From the NCBI RefSeq assembly GCF_023091745.1, contig NC_068910.1, positions 90,834,170-90,898,169 of the forward strand: a stretch of 64,000 bases of DNA, in the 5' to 3' direction. A program made the translations under genes and the position numbers. The notes beneath the pieces were generated by a model that saw only the letters and a program-made list of their open reading frames with translations, ran no database searches and had not been told where the DNA came from. The DNA comes from Budorcas taxicolor. Lineage: Eukaryota > Chordata > Mammalia > Artiodactyla > Bovidae. Positions 47,166 through 56,512 of the stretch are shown piece after piece. Position 1 is the first letter of the stretch, and every line of letters begins with the position of its first letter.

Positions 47166-47229
47166 AAAAAAAAAAAAAAGAATACTGGAGTGGGTTGCCA
47201 TTAAAAAAAAATTTAAATTTAAAAAAAAA
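47166..47229 (+). repeat. Double poly(A) tail with embedded SINE fragment
   Basis: The first A run (47166-47179) is followed by a 25-nt Bov-A fragment (aagaatactggagtgggttg then ccatt) and a second A-rich run (47203-47229). This could be a 3' transduction or a template switch. Confidence 0.8.
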
Positions 47230-47297
47230 GTAATAGGGTTAACTGTAAGGAGAAAGGATTGAATCAAGAGGAAAGGCTGAAAAGGCAAGATAGACAA

Positions 47298-47432
47298 GCC
47301 GATTTTTGATTGTGATCAAGAAAGGTGAAGAGGTTGACCTAAGAAAAACAAAAGAAGTGCTTTCCAGGAAGAAGATACTGGGTATCATTTGTAACACAGA
47401 GAAGGATGCTGAGGAAATAGGTAATTTGAAAG
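47298..47432 (+). repeat. Intronic direct repeat, copy 1 (135 bp)
   Basis: Pairs with 48056-48190 in the same orientation, 758 bp away. Shared words include gatttttgat, gatcaagaaa, aagaggttgacct, catttgtaaca and gaggaaataggtaattt. Visual identity is roughly 80-85%. No known family recognised. Confidence 0.85.
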
Positions 47433-48055
47433 AATGAGAAAAGAATGTTGAGATATTTCAGAGCTAACAGCTTCTATTAGCATCTCATTTTCTCTGAATA
47501 AGAGTGGCAGCAGAGATGGTTGTGACCTTAATAGGGAAAAGAGATGTCTTATTTGTTCTCAATCTTCCTGAAGTTCCATGGGTTAATAACATTAAATTTA
47601 AATGTCTGGCAATCCGACTTCCCCCTTGTCACGCAGAAGAAAATTTAACTACTTCCCTCATTTTACAGAGTATATGAGTTAAATTTGGTAATAACCTCTT
47701 ACTGATAGAATAGTTCAAAGCACTGCAAATTCTGTTTTGATCTACAGAATTCAAGCAGCATAAACCAGAATTTGTTATTCATTCAAGAATATTGAGGGGA
47801 GATCTTCTGGGGCAAATAATATACTCAGTTTCAAATGAAATTAAGGATACAGAAAATAATATATATATATATATAAAATATGTCAAGGACAATAAAATAC
47901 TACAAATAAAATCATCAACAATGAGAGAAGTGCTGATATGATGCAGTAATAGCTTTTATGTGGTAGAAATGACAAGTGAAGGATTTGTGCCTAACAAACG
48001 TGCTGGTTGGCAATGCTGAATACATAGGTTAAAAAGTCTAAGACATACACACAAA

Positions 48056-48190
48056 GCTGATTTTTGATCATGATCAAGAAACGTAAAGAGGTTGACCTTT
48101 TCTAAAGAACAAAGAAGAGTTTGCCAGGAGGAAGGTACTGGGTACCATTTGTAACAGAGGAGGATGGTGAGGAAATAGGTAATTTAAAAG
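48056..48190 (+). repeat. Intronic direct repeat, copy 2 (135 bp)
   Basis: Partner of 47298-47432. It lies between the young L1 and exon e. The sequence between the copies (47433-48055) is AT-rich with a short (TA)n at 47860-47875 and shows no second copy of anything else. Confidence 0.85.
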
Positions 48191-48768
48191 TAATTTGAAA
48201 CATACTATTAGTAGCTTAGACAAAAGGACTGTAAGCTAACATCTCAACCAAAGTAAAGATACCTGAAGTCAACGCAAAATGAATATACCAAATTCATCCT
48301 GTAACATTACAGCTTTTAAAGAACAAATCACTCTGCAGTCTGAATTTGAAAAGACAGGAGGAAAGCCTCTCCTTCACAGACTAAAGACATGGCATGGCCA
48401 CGCATAAAGAAAACTAAAAGACAAAACCACCCGTTGTCAATAAGATGTTATCAGATTAAAAAAAAAAGATTAGCAACCCATATATTTACTACATGGTCTC
48501 CATGTGTTTATGAATGCAATTATCCTAAGTGGGTGAGAATTAAGGCACATTATTTTACGGTTGCAAGTTCACTGGGATCAATTAATCTAATGTTCTGATC
48601 AAGACTATTACTTGATATGCTAATTACCAGGGAGGGCTTCCTGTGTGATGATACTGGAAAAAAGCCCACGTGACCTGAAAAGTACTTCGGGTAAGAGCAT
48701 TCTGTAAATGCCACTTAGGAGTGGAAACGAGCCAATCTGTTAGTGAAGAAGCCGAATGACCCCCATAC

Positions 48769-49017
48769 CTCCTGTCAGGCTGGTGCTGCCCATGGCCCAC
48801 CTCCTCGGGACAATCCTGTAGCATGGGCTGGAGTTCTTCCTGTGGAGAGGGTGTGAGAGTGGCGGTGGACTGATGGCTGTAAGACACGGCAGCCGGAGAA
48901 GAGGCGGCTCCCCGCACAGGGGGAGTGGGACCTCGTTCATCTTCCTCCTCTTCTAGTTCACCTTGTTGCAGATACATCCGTGCAGGGGGCAGGGGGCATG
49001 GCATTTCCTGGTCATAG
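48769..49017 (-). CDS. ROBO1: ROBO1 coding exon e (acidic and proline-rich linker)
   Basis: This 249-nt exon runs from acceptor tctag to donor gtatgg, entered and left in phase 2. It reads (S)YDQEMPCPLPPARMYLQQ, an acidic run ELEEEEDERGPTPP and then a Ser/Thr/Gln-rich stretch ending QHQPDR(R). No stops or frameshifts occur. It lies between CC2 and CC3 and looks disordered: its PPxR and acidic tracts suit adaptor binding, but no specific partner can be assigned from sequence. Confidence 0.96.
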
Positions 49018-49134
49018 CTAGAACAAATCATAAGGACACTTAGACTCACTTCAGGTTGTTCCAATGAACTACCTGTAGAGTGAGCGAAATCTTAGTGTTG
49101 AATTGCTTTCAGGCCACCTTCAGAAGGTCTTGTT

Positions 49135-49440
49135 GGGACTCCCCTCGTGGTCCAGTGGTTAAGAACTCACCTGCCAATGTAGGGGACACGGGTTCAATCC
49201 CTGGTCTGGGAAGATCCCACATGCTGCTGGGCAACTGAGCTCGTGTGCCACAACTACTGAGCCTGTGTGCTGGAGCTACTGAAGCCCCTCACCCAGAGTC
49301 TATGCTGCTCAACAAGAGCAGTCACCACAATAAGAAGCCCACGTACCCCAACTAGGGGGCAGGCCCTGCTCCCTGCAAAGACAGAAAGCCCACACACAGC
49401 ACCAAAGACCCAGTGCAGCCATGAATAAATAAATAAGAAT
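49135..49440 (+). mobile_element. CHR-type SINE (long form)
   Basis: tgggactcccctcgtggtcc, gacacgggttcaatccctgg, ctgggcaactgagctcgtgt, caagagcagtcaccacaata, cagtgcagccatgaataaat. This is the cetartiodactyl CHR-1 layout with its (AAAT)n tail. It starts 117 nt upstream of exon e. Confidence 0.85.
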
Positions 49441-50283
49441 TTCCAAAAAATCAGAGGAGGTATTGTTTAAAAAAAAAAAAAAATAGCTCAGTCATAAAGA
49501 TGTGTGCATTGCTATAGATAACAAAGTTTTCTCCATGGGATTACAAATTCAGTTGGCTCATTATAGGCTCTGAGAAGTCATGCAATGAAGAAATCTAACA
49601 AAGTTTAATTTAGTAAACCCCAAATGTGTTTGATCTCTTCAATCCCTCCAACTCAACATGATCTCTAAAGGACTATTCAGGATGGTCTTGAAAATAATCC
49701 AAAGACAATGTGCTAAACTCTGAGAAAAATTACTCTTGAAAATCCCCTCTGGAGGGAGATACATTGGAGATCAACTTATTAGCCCAATACAATCCACTTT
49801 TCCTCTAAAATCATAATAGATCACTATTTCTTTGGTTGAGCACAAAATATAGTATAGTTGGCTTGCATTTAGGATGGTGAATGAAAAACACAATAAATAA
49901 AATAATCAACAAACTATAAAACGTCCCCTTTCCTCCACAGTTAGAGCTATGTGGAAGCTCTAAATGAATCTGGTGAACATTTTTTCCTTTCCCTTTTACC
50001 TCAGGGTACACAATTACTAATTAGAATGGCAGTAACTTGATACATTATATAAATCATGTTCATGTTACCCTTCTATCTTATTTATTCCCTACCTTGTTTA
50101 CCAGAACTCAGGAAAAGTTGATACTCATATAACATGATTTCTTTGTATCTTTATAATTTCTTTTAATGAACAAATCCCACTATCTGTGAGCTTCCTCCTG
50201 TGTTTCCTATGTCTGTTGTACTCATTTTGACATTCCTCTCTTCTACCTTAAACTGTTCCCCAGTTCATTTCTACTCTACTTCT

Positions 50284-50433
50284 TTTTTTAATTTAATTTT
50301 ATTTTTAATATAAATGTATTTATTTTAATTGGAGGTTAATTACAATATTGTATTTACAATATTTACAATATTGCATTGGTTTTGCCATACATCAACATGA
50401 ATCCGCCACAGGTAAAGAAAAACACCAATACAG
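50284..50433 (-). mobile_element. Short L1 insertion with micro-inversion and 14-bp target-site duplication
   Basis: 50284-50413 is an antisense L1 3' end (tttaattggaggttaatta-type text to catcaacatgaatccgccac). 50414-50433 (aagaaaaacaccaatacag) is L1 ORF2 C-terminal sequence in the opposite, plus, orientation; compare 46817-46835. tctactctacttct flanks the whole at 50270-50283 and 50434-50447. Confidence 0.85.
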
Positions 50434-50598
50434 TCTACTCTACTTCTAAAAATCTCTAGAATTTATTTCTCACATTGCTTTTTATTATAATGAGCACCAC
50501 TCTCCGGTTAGTCACCTGTTTTAGGGTAATAAGTGGCTCTTTAGTTGCCTACAGAATAAAACATGAGGACCTAAACAACACAGGCAAGTATCTGTATA

Positions 50599-50726
50599 AT
50601 CTGGCAAGAATACTGGAGTTGCTTGCCATTTTCTGCTCCTGGGACTGTCCTGACCCAGGGATCAAATCCAGGTCTCCTGCACTAGTAGGCAGGTTGTTTA
50701 CCAACTGAGCGACCAGGGAAGCCCTT
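50599..50726 (-). mobile_element. Bov-tA SINE, partial
   Basis: ctggcaagaatactggagtt, gacccagggatcaaatccag and ctgagcgaccagggaagccc. The tail half of the Bov-A unit is missing. Confidence 0.85.
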
Positions 50727-50968
50727 ATGATGGTGAGTTCCCTGGTAAAAACGACCCCCAGGTGTACTTCTTTAGGGCTGTCTGGGGTTCCCAAGGGCAA
50801 GAAGGCTATAATGTCCCTCAGTGGAGAAAACATGTGAATTAGATAAGCTTTGCTCAGGAATGACTTACAGTGCTGTTGGCTGGGAATGCAATGTTAATGA
50901 ATCAACAATATATATTAAATAAGGTGTCTTTAAACAAAAACACATATAACAGAAGGTTATGTATGGAT

Positions 50969-51063
50969 CTCCATTTCCATCTCCAGGGATCTTTCTTACC
51001 CAGGGGTTGAACCCAGGTCTCCTGCACTGCAGGCCGATTACCATCTGAGCCACCAGGGAAGTT
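50969..51063 (-). mobile_element. Bov-tA SINE, head fragment
   Basis: ctccatttccatctccaggg, gttgaacccaggtctcctgc and tgagccaccagggaagttct. Mostly the tRNA-derived part. It is separated from the next SINE by only 10 bp. Confidence 0.85.
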
Positions 51064-51073
51064 CTATGAATGG

Positions 51074-51355
51074 CTGCTGCTGCTGCTGCTGGTAAGTCAC
51101 TTCAGTCGTGTCCGACTCTGTGCGACCCCACAGACGGCAGCCCACCAGGCTCCCCCGTCCCTGGGATTCTCCAGGCAAGAACACTGGAGTGGGTTGCCAC
51201 TTCCTTCTCCAACGCATTAAAGTGAAAAGTGAAAGGGAAGTCGCTCAGTCGTGCCCGCCTCTTAGTGACCCCATGGACTGCAGCCTACCAGGCTCCTTCG
51301 TCCATGGGATTTTCCAGGCAAGAGTACTGGAGTGAGTTGCCATTGCCTTCTCCGC
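51074..51355 (-). mobile_element. Bov-A2 SINE
   Basis: (GCT)n, then two reverse Bov-A units (acttcagtcgtgtccgactc and cgctcagtcgtgcccgcctc). Target-site-like ctatg(a/t)atgg is on both sides (51064-51073 and 51356-51365). Confidence 0.93.
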
Positions 51356-52317
51356 CTATGTATGGATAGACTGACAAAAATGTAACCAGAGCTTACAGGA
51401 GCCTACCCTTGCATTTTTCTGGGGATCAATGGTTCAGTATTTGCTAATTCAGTGATTAGAAAATAAGAGTAAAGAGACTTTGTTTCCTGTCATAGTTGGA
51501 ACTCTAAGACTGTTTTTTGTTTTATATTTGTGGAGAATGAAAGAACAATGTCTTCATTTCAATAGCAGTCTTTAGAAAGACTATTTCTGGGCCGATTCTG
51601 CATTTTCTGAGTTAATTCTCTATATCAAAGGCGTTCTCTTCCACTGATCACCCGAGTGAAGCTGCTGTTTTTGTTCTGTTGGGTGGTACCCCATCTAGTT
51701 CTACAGACCCTGGCGTGAGGGAGAAACATGCTAACTCTCTAATTGCTGCCATGTGGGTTCTTTACGCTAGTTAACTCTGTGTGAGAAACAATTCAGCAAA
51801 GTTTAAACTTCTACAGTTTTCAGCAGAATGTGATAATATCTGGCAGCAATCAGTTTTCAGGATGCTGGAGCTGTGATATAAATCCATACACTTAATATAT
51901 GAAAATTCAGAGATATACAATGGAAGTTTTGACATTTGAAAAATACAAAATCAAATATAGTGATATAGGTGATCTCATATATAGTCATGATCATGTATGT
52001 TAATTACATGTATATAATTTAAAATACTTATAAATATGTAAACTGTGTGCGTGTATGTGAACGGGTGTGTGTGTATGTATTCATGAGTCATGATTATGAG
52101 TTCCAAAAGAAGCTTCTAAGATACGAATTACTTTTGTTATTGCAAAACTGAAGAGGGTTTCTAAGTTGTGCTGACCCATCGATATTGTTTTATTCAGAGA
52201 CAAATGTCCATGGACCCTAAGAATCAGTCTCCCCGGATGATTTAGTTTAGTAATTACTTAATATTGGTTTAGGGAATCCTATTGCTCCACCTACATCGGT
52301 CCTAAAATCCCTCTTAC

Positions 52318-52462
52318 CTTTCATCTACAGAGATGCTGTACTCTTCACTGTTGCTATGAGGAGGAGGATGTGCTGGGGGAGGGGGCAGTAGGTCTGCCCA
52401 GTTCATGCCACCTTGCTTGGGTACTTTGGGTGTCCGTGCCCCTTTCTTGTGCCCTTGACTCC
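52318..52462 (-). CDS. ROBO1: ROBO1 coding exon d (CC2)
   Basis: This 145-nt exon is entered in phase 1 and left in phase 2, from acceptor ccaag to donor gtaaga. It reads GSQGHKKGARTPKVPKQGG, MNWADLLPPPPAHPPP and then HSNSEEYSISVDE. The LPPPP core is CC2, the Ena/VASP EVH1-binding proline motif that also recruits Abl and the SH3 adaptor Nck/Dock. A short basic segment precedes it. It joins the next exon through a split Ser codon. Confidence 0.97.
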
Positions 52463-54083
52463 CTTGGAAAGAAATAAAAGGCAACTTTTATTTCTGAATT
52501 TTAAAGCTTTTCTATTTTCCACAGGTTAATAATCCATATATTATTAATAATCCACAGATTATGTTCTGTAAATATGATTTTATAATTTATATACAGAGGT
52601 AAAGAAAGTTTTCTTCTTAAATTTTAAACAGAACTTTGTACAAAAGAAAATGCAGAATACTGAAAAGTTTAAGTGCAAAATAAATAGTGAAAGAGCAATA
52701 AAACCATAAATGAATTTTTATAAGTCATATCATTAATAGTGATCTTCTTACAGCAATTAATTGTATTATGGATTATCATCTAAAACAAATGAGCTGTAGA
52801 CATACTTTCTGAAGTGCCTTTCTATTATTTAATTGCTGGAACCTAAAATACAATATGATACAGATACGATCTATTACATTTCCACTGTTGCATTAAATTA
52901 CCGAGTATATATAATTTGTACTTGTCCACTGAAACGTTTTAGGCACAATGAAATTACTAGTTTTGTCAGAAAGACAGGTGCAGATGAAAATAATTGCTGG
53001 AAGAACTAATATATCTAACAACAAAAGAAGCAGAAAAATGGTTTCTAAAAAGGAGCCGAAGTGTTTTTAGCCACTGTTTCTATAAAATTATGGCTTAGAG
53101 TGAAATAATGTTGCTTGAACGTTCTTAGAAGTTTGAAATAGCTCAATTATTCAAGTTGCCCAACATTCTGGTATTAGATTTGGCATATTCTTTAAACATA
53201 GGTAGCTGCACATTTTGGTATATTCATTTTAAAATAATGTTAGGTCAAAGATATTTGGAGATAAAATGGTTGTTCTCCTCCTCCTCCAATAGGATATATT
53301 CTACATTATTACATAGATTACAGACAATGAGTCTATAATTATTTTTCTCATATGATCCCTTAAATTCAGCAAATTGTCTTTAAAAAAAAAAAAAACACCT
53401 TTCTGAAAGAGAAAAGATCCAACTCACATGGTACATGAAACAGGTCTGAATATATTCAATGAGACTTAGTTTTTAAGTCCCTTGGGAATTTTCAAATGAC
53501 AGTGTTTGTGAAGCCAGACGTCCTTGCACTAGTCTGTTACTGCACCAGGTGTGGGCTGAGGGACAGGCTGTTATTTGTAAGTTATGATGGCCAGGCTTCT
53601 GCCTCTGGTCTCTCTTCCTCCACTCACTTGTCTTGTCTTGGAATGGCTGTGCATGTACTGAGGAGCTGACTGTACTCACAGCCTTTGTCTTGATTTCCTG
53701 GCAGTCATCCACTGTAACAACTCTACCTGTCCTGAAAAGCCTTACATCACAAATCTCGCCTATACCTCATTTAATTGCCTCATTCTCTCCCCTAATTACC
53801 ACCAGATTTCACATCATGGGACCTTTTTACCGCATATTCACAGAATACTAAATACCAAGTAGCAGCAGAACATTAGGATCTATGTATCTAAACCGAGGGA
53901 TGGAGAAAGGCAATTGAGTAACAACCTAGAATCTTTTTTTTTTTTCATTAAGACATTTTTCTCTTTAAGTGCCTAAGAATTCAAAGAAGAAATGGCATGG
54001 GATATCAAATATAAAAACACATTGTATAGTTGTCCCAAGAGGACATCTTTGAAAATCTTCTCTTAATTTAGAAATGCTTAATG

Positions 54084-54193
54084 CTTCTGCCTACTTAGGC
54101 AGAGGTGAGAATCCAAATAGCCAACTCACCCCTGGAATGTACTGAGTAATAATCTGTCAATCTAGCTCTTTTCCAGTATCTATTTTATAGTTT
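54084..54193 (-). repeat. Intronic duplicated segment, copy 1 (intron c-d)
   Basis: This 110-bp segment matches 55851-55960 at 89 of 110 positions without gaps (my hand count). The longest block of perfect identity, 22 bp at 54123-54144, coincides with a candidate acceptor, 12-nt core and donor on the gene strand. It is not part of any repeat family I recognise and occurs only twice in the window, once on each side of exon c. Confidence 0.85.
54130..54141 (-). other. ROBO1: Candidate 12-nt microexon between ROBO1 exons c and d
   Basis: On the gene strand: attactcag, then TACATTCCAGGG, then gtgagttgg. The donor is near-consensus. Exon c ends phase 1 and exon d begins with the two remaining bases, so inclusion would add V-H-S-R in frame with no stop. 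An upstream ag (gacag) would give a 24-nt version, also in frame (D-Y-Y-S-V-H-S-R). Microexons are characteristic of neuronal genes such as Robo receptors. I cannot tell from sequence whether it is already annotated. Confidence 0.45.
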
Positions 54194-54539
54194 AGAGTTT
54201 ACCTACTATAAAAAATATAAAAAGTCATTTGATAAGATTTGTTAAAAAACAATCAAACAATACATAGTAAAACAAGAGCAGATCTAAAAAGGTATAGAGC
54301 TATTCCTAACTTCCTTAATTCAACTAGCTGCAATTTCAATCAGTGACAAAACACAGGCTAGAAAATGCCAAATCAGCATGCCTTCATCAAGGCAAGAAGG
54401 TAAAATGCAAATACCATATTCATTACAGAAGAGGGGTAGAGACATTTGGCTAAAAGCACCTACTGGCAACTTTAATCCAGTTTCTAGGAAGTAATATATC
54501 TACCCTCTCCTGGAGAAACAAACTAGAGTCAAGATCAAT

Positions 54540-54780
54540 CGGTTTCGTCCTCATTGTGGTGTGACTTGCCACATGTTCGTTCTAATAATGAACTGCCTTT
54601 AATTAGAAAAACAGGGCTTAAGTGCCAGCAAGCTCCCATCTGCAGCCGCTATCAGGAAAACAGCTGGCAAACAGCTGCCACAGCATGAAAACCACAGGGG
54701 AGAGGCCGCGGTGTGGCTTCTGAGGCTCGCACACACTGACGTCGGGAGGTTGCTTCACGAGATTTTAGAGCAAGAACTAA
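54540..54780. promoter_or_regulatory. Candidate conserved non-coding element
   Basis: This stretch in the repeat-free intron c-d is richer in GC and CpG than its surroundings. It has two E-boxes (cagctg) 9 bp apart near 54662-54678, a homeobox-type TAATTA at 54600, a SacII-like ccgcgg near 54708 and a CRE-like tgacgtc near 54738. Function is an inference; conservation was not tested. Confidence 0.3.
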
Positions 54781-55261
54781 GTAAGGGATAGAGAGATCAT
54801 TAACGGAGGCAGGTTCCAATTGTACCTAAATCTCATGATACTATCTCTTGGGCTTTTGATTCTACTCAAGTGTGCTGAAGTTTCATATGCTTTAACAGAC
54901 TACCTTCAAATGGTAACACAGTTAGCAGATTAACTGGATGTGCAATATTTTTAGTTATATTTTTGCTGAAATGGAAAAAGTGTTTCAACTGCCTTTAAAC
55001 ATTCAGTCATGCTTCTGGCTTTAATAGAGCTCCTTAAAAAGGAAGAAAATAGGAGCCTCAATCTTCATTACCAAATAGGACATAAAATGGTTCAATGAGT
55101 GGACAGTAGTTCACTTTGCAGAGACTAGACCTATGCCTGAAGAGTCAAATCATATAAAGTGATTAGCCATGTCATATTTCAGATCATTAGCATTCAAGCT
55201 AAAGGAATGTACCATCTCTTTAAAGGAGAGATTGGCCTTCTCCTCAGTTTCCCTTACTTAC

Positions 55262-55369
55262 CTGATGTACTACTTCCCCGGTCTGAACTGTTGTAGGATC
55301 CTCCAGTATTCTGGTCATATGACTGGTTGTATGGGATAGTTGGAGCAATTGTGTCATTTGCACGATAAT
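55262..55369 (-). CDS. ROBO1: ROBO1 coding exon c (108 nt, frame-neutral)
   Basis: The acceptor is ag and the donor gtaagt. It reads DYRANDTIAPTIPYNQSYD and then a Gly/Ser-rich stretch ending SSTS(G), 36 residues in all. Both ends are phase 1 and the length is a multiple of three, so skipping it would keep the frame. Two related segments with candidate 12-nt microexons lie on either side, at 54130-54141 and 55897-55908. The exon forms a flexible linker between CC1 and CC2 with several Tyr and Ser residues. Confidence 0.97.
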
Positions 55370-55850
55370 CTGGACATTTCAGATGGGAAAAAAAAAGTTA
55401 TGCATTTATTTTGGTGCCTCAATCATTTACCAACGATTAAGCTTTTAAATTATCATATTGATCACTTGCTAAGATGGACACGTGTTTAGGATGAAACGTC
55501 AAGAAAAAATGAAGATCTTTAAACATGTCTACTTTAAGATATGTAAACTACAAACTCTCTGTGTCTTCTTTACATGAATCAGGCTAAACATAAGTGTGAA
55601 GGAATCCTACCAGGGACTATTTCTTTTGTTTAAAACACTTATAAATCAGCTAAGGCATAAGTCAGCTTTGCTTGACTTCTTATCTTTAAAAATATGGTAA
55701 CAAAATAATTTTAATAATAATAATTTGAGAAAATGTCATACCTGTGAATCATTAAAAAATAATAAAACATAAACCTGAAACTTGCCAGGAAGATTATGTC
55801 TAATTAAAAATACAGATAAGAAGACGAAGCATCTCAGTCTTCCACAAATA

Positions 55851-55960
55851 CTTCTGCTTGCTTAGGGAGAGGTGAAAATCCGAGTGAAAAACTCACCCCT
55901 GGAATGTACTGCGTAATAGTCTATCAGTCTAGCTGCATTCCAGTGTCTTTACTATAGTTT
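55851..55960 (-). repeat. Intronic duplicated segment, copy 2 (intron b-c)
   Basis: This is the partner of 54084-54193, 1767 bp away in direct orientation. Identity is unevenly spread: the perfectly matching 22 bp (55890-55911) surround the candidate microexon, whereas the 10 bp immediately beyond the donor match at only 4 positions. That pattern suggests selection on the splice-like core since the duplication. Confidence 0.85.
55897..55908 (-). other. ROBO1: Candidate 12-nt microexon between ROBO1 exons b and c
   Basis: On the gene strand: attacgcag, then TACATTCCAGGG, then gtgagtttt. The core is identical to the copy at 54130-54141. Exon b ends phase 1, so inclusion gives ...NK-VHSR-DYR... 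in frame; the 24-nt alternative from gatag gives D-Y-Y-A-V-H-S-R. A branch-point-like ctgat lies about 20 nt upstream of the cag. It could be a cassette exon used alone or alternately with the other copy. Confidence 0.5.
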
Positions 55961-56149
55961 GACATACCAAGTCTGTTTATAAGCAGTGTAAACAATATAT
56001 CACAGCTCTGAAATATTTGTACAGAGGACTGTCAGACTGTTCCAAAGTCCACAATAAAACCGTATACTCTGCAGGAATAATATGACAATAGTTTGAACTC
56101 CCACTGTAAACTCTCTGATTACAGAACCTCTCCTATTCATCTTTGCCAT

Positions 56150-56512
56150 GAACTCATGTATTATGCTAAGTGAAAAAAGTCACATGGAGAAAGACAAATA
56201 TTGCATGATATCACTTATAGTTGCAATCTAAAAAATTCAACAAGCTAGTGAATATAACAAAAAGAAGCAGATTCACAGATAGAACAAACTAGTGGTTATC
56301 AGCAGGGAGAGGATAGGGGGAGGGGCATACAGGTGAGGGACTAATACCTTTATTATATATAAATAAGCTACAAGGATATACTGTTCAACACAAGGAATGT
56401 AGCCAGTATTATATAACTATAAATGGAGTGTAACCTTTAAAAATTGTGAATGACTACATTGCACACCTGTAACTGCTGCAAGAGTGTACCTCAACTATAC
56501 TTCAAGAAAAAA
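56150..56512 (+). mobile_element. Old L1 3' end
   Basis: gctaagtgaaaaaagtcaca, attgcatgatatcacttata, gtggttatcagcagggagag and actacattgcacacctgtaa follow the ORF2 end and 3'UTR of old mammalian L1. It sits about 250 nt upstream of the candidate microexon segment. Confidence 0.75.

Larger units (their letters stand above)
37611..48768 (-). other. ROBO1: ROBO1 intron e-f
   Basis: This is the longest complete intron at 11.2 kb, phase 2. It holds SINE and BovB pieces at 37693-39385, an L1 3' end split by a Bov-A2 (39478-40285), a MIR and Bov-tA (41085-41505), a young L1 tail (46347-47229) and a 135-bp duplication (47298/48056). The stretch 41510-43060 is AT-rich and unique. The stretch 43066-46080 resembles old degraded interspersed repeats that I cannot name with confidence. 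Confidence 0.88.
49018..52317 (-). other. ROBO1: ROBO1 intron d-e
   Basis: This 3.3-kb phase-2 intron holds a CHR-type SINE (49135-49440), a short inverted L1 insertion (50284-50433), a partial Bov-tA (50599-50726) and stacked Bov-tA and Bov-A2 copies (50969-51355). The stretches 49441-50269 and 51368-52317 look unique. A short GT-rich run lies near 52045-52080. Confidence 0.88.
52463..55261 (-). other. ROBO1: ROBO1 intron c-d
   Basis: This 2.8-kb phase-1 intron has no SINE, LINE or LTR that I recognise, unlike the other long introns. It contains the second candidate microexon (54130-54141) and a GC-richer patch at 54540-54780 with CpGs and E-box motifs. Lack of insertions over 2.8 kb in such repeat-dense surroundings suggests constraint. 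Confidence 0.88.
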
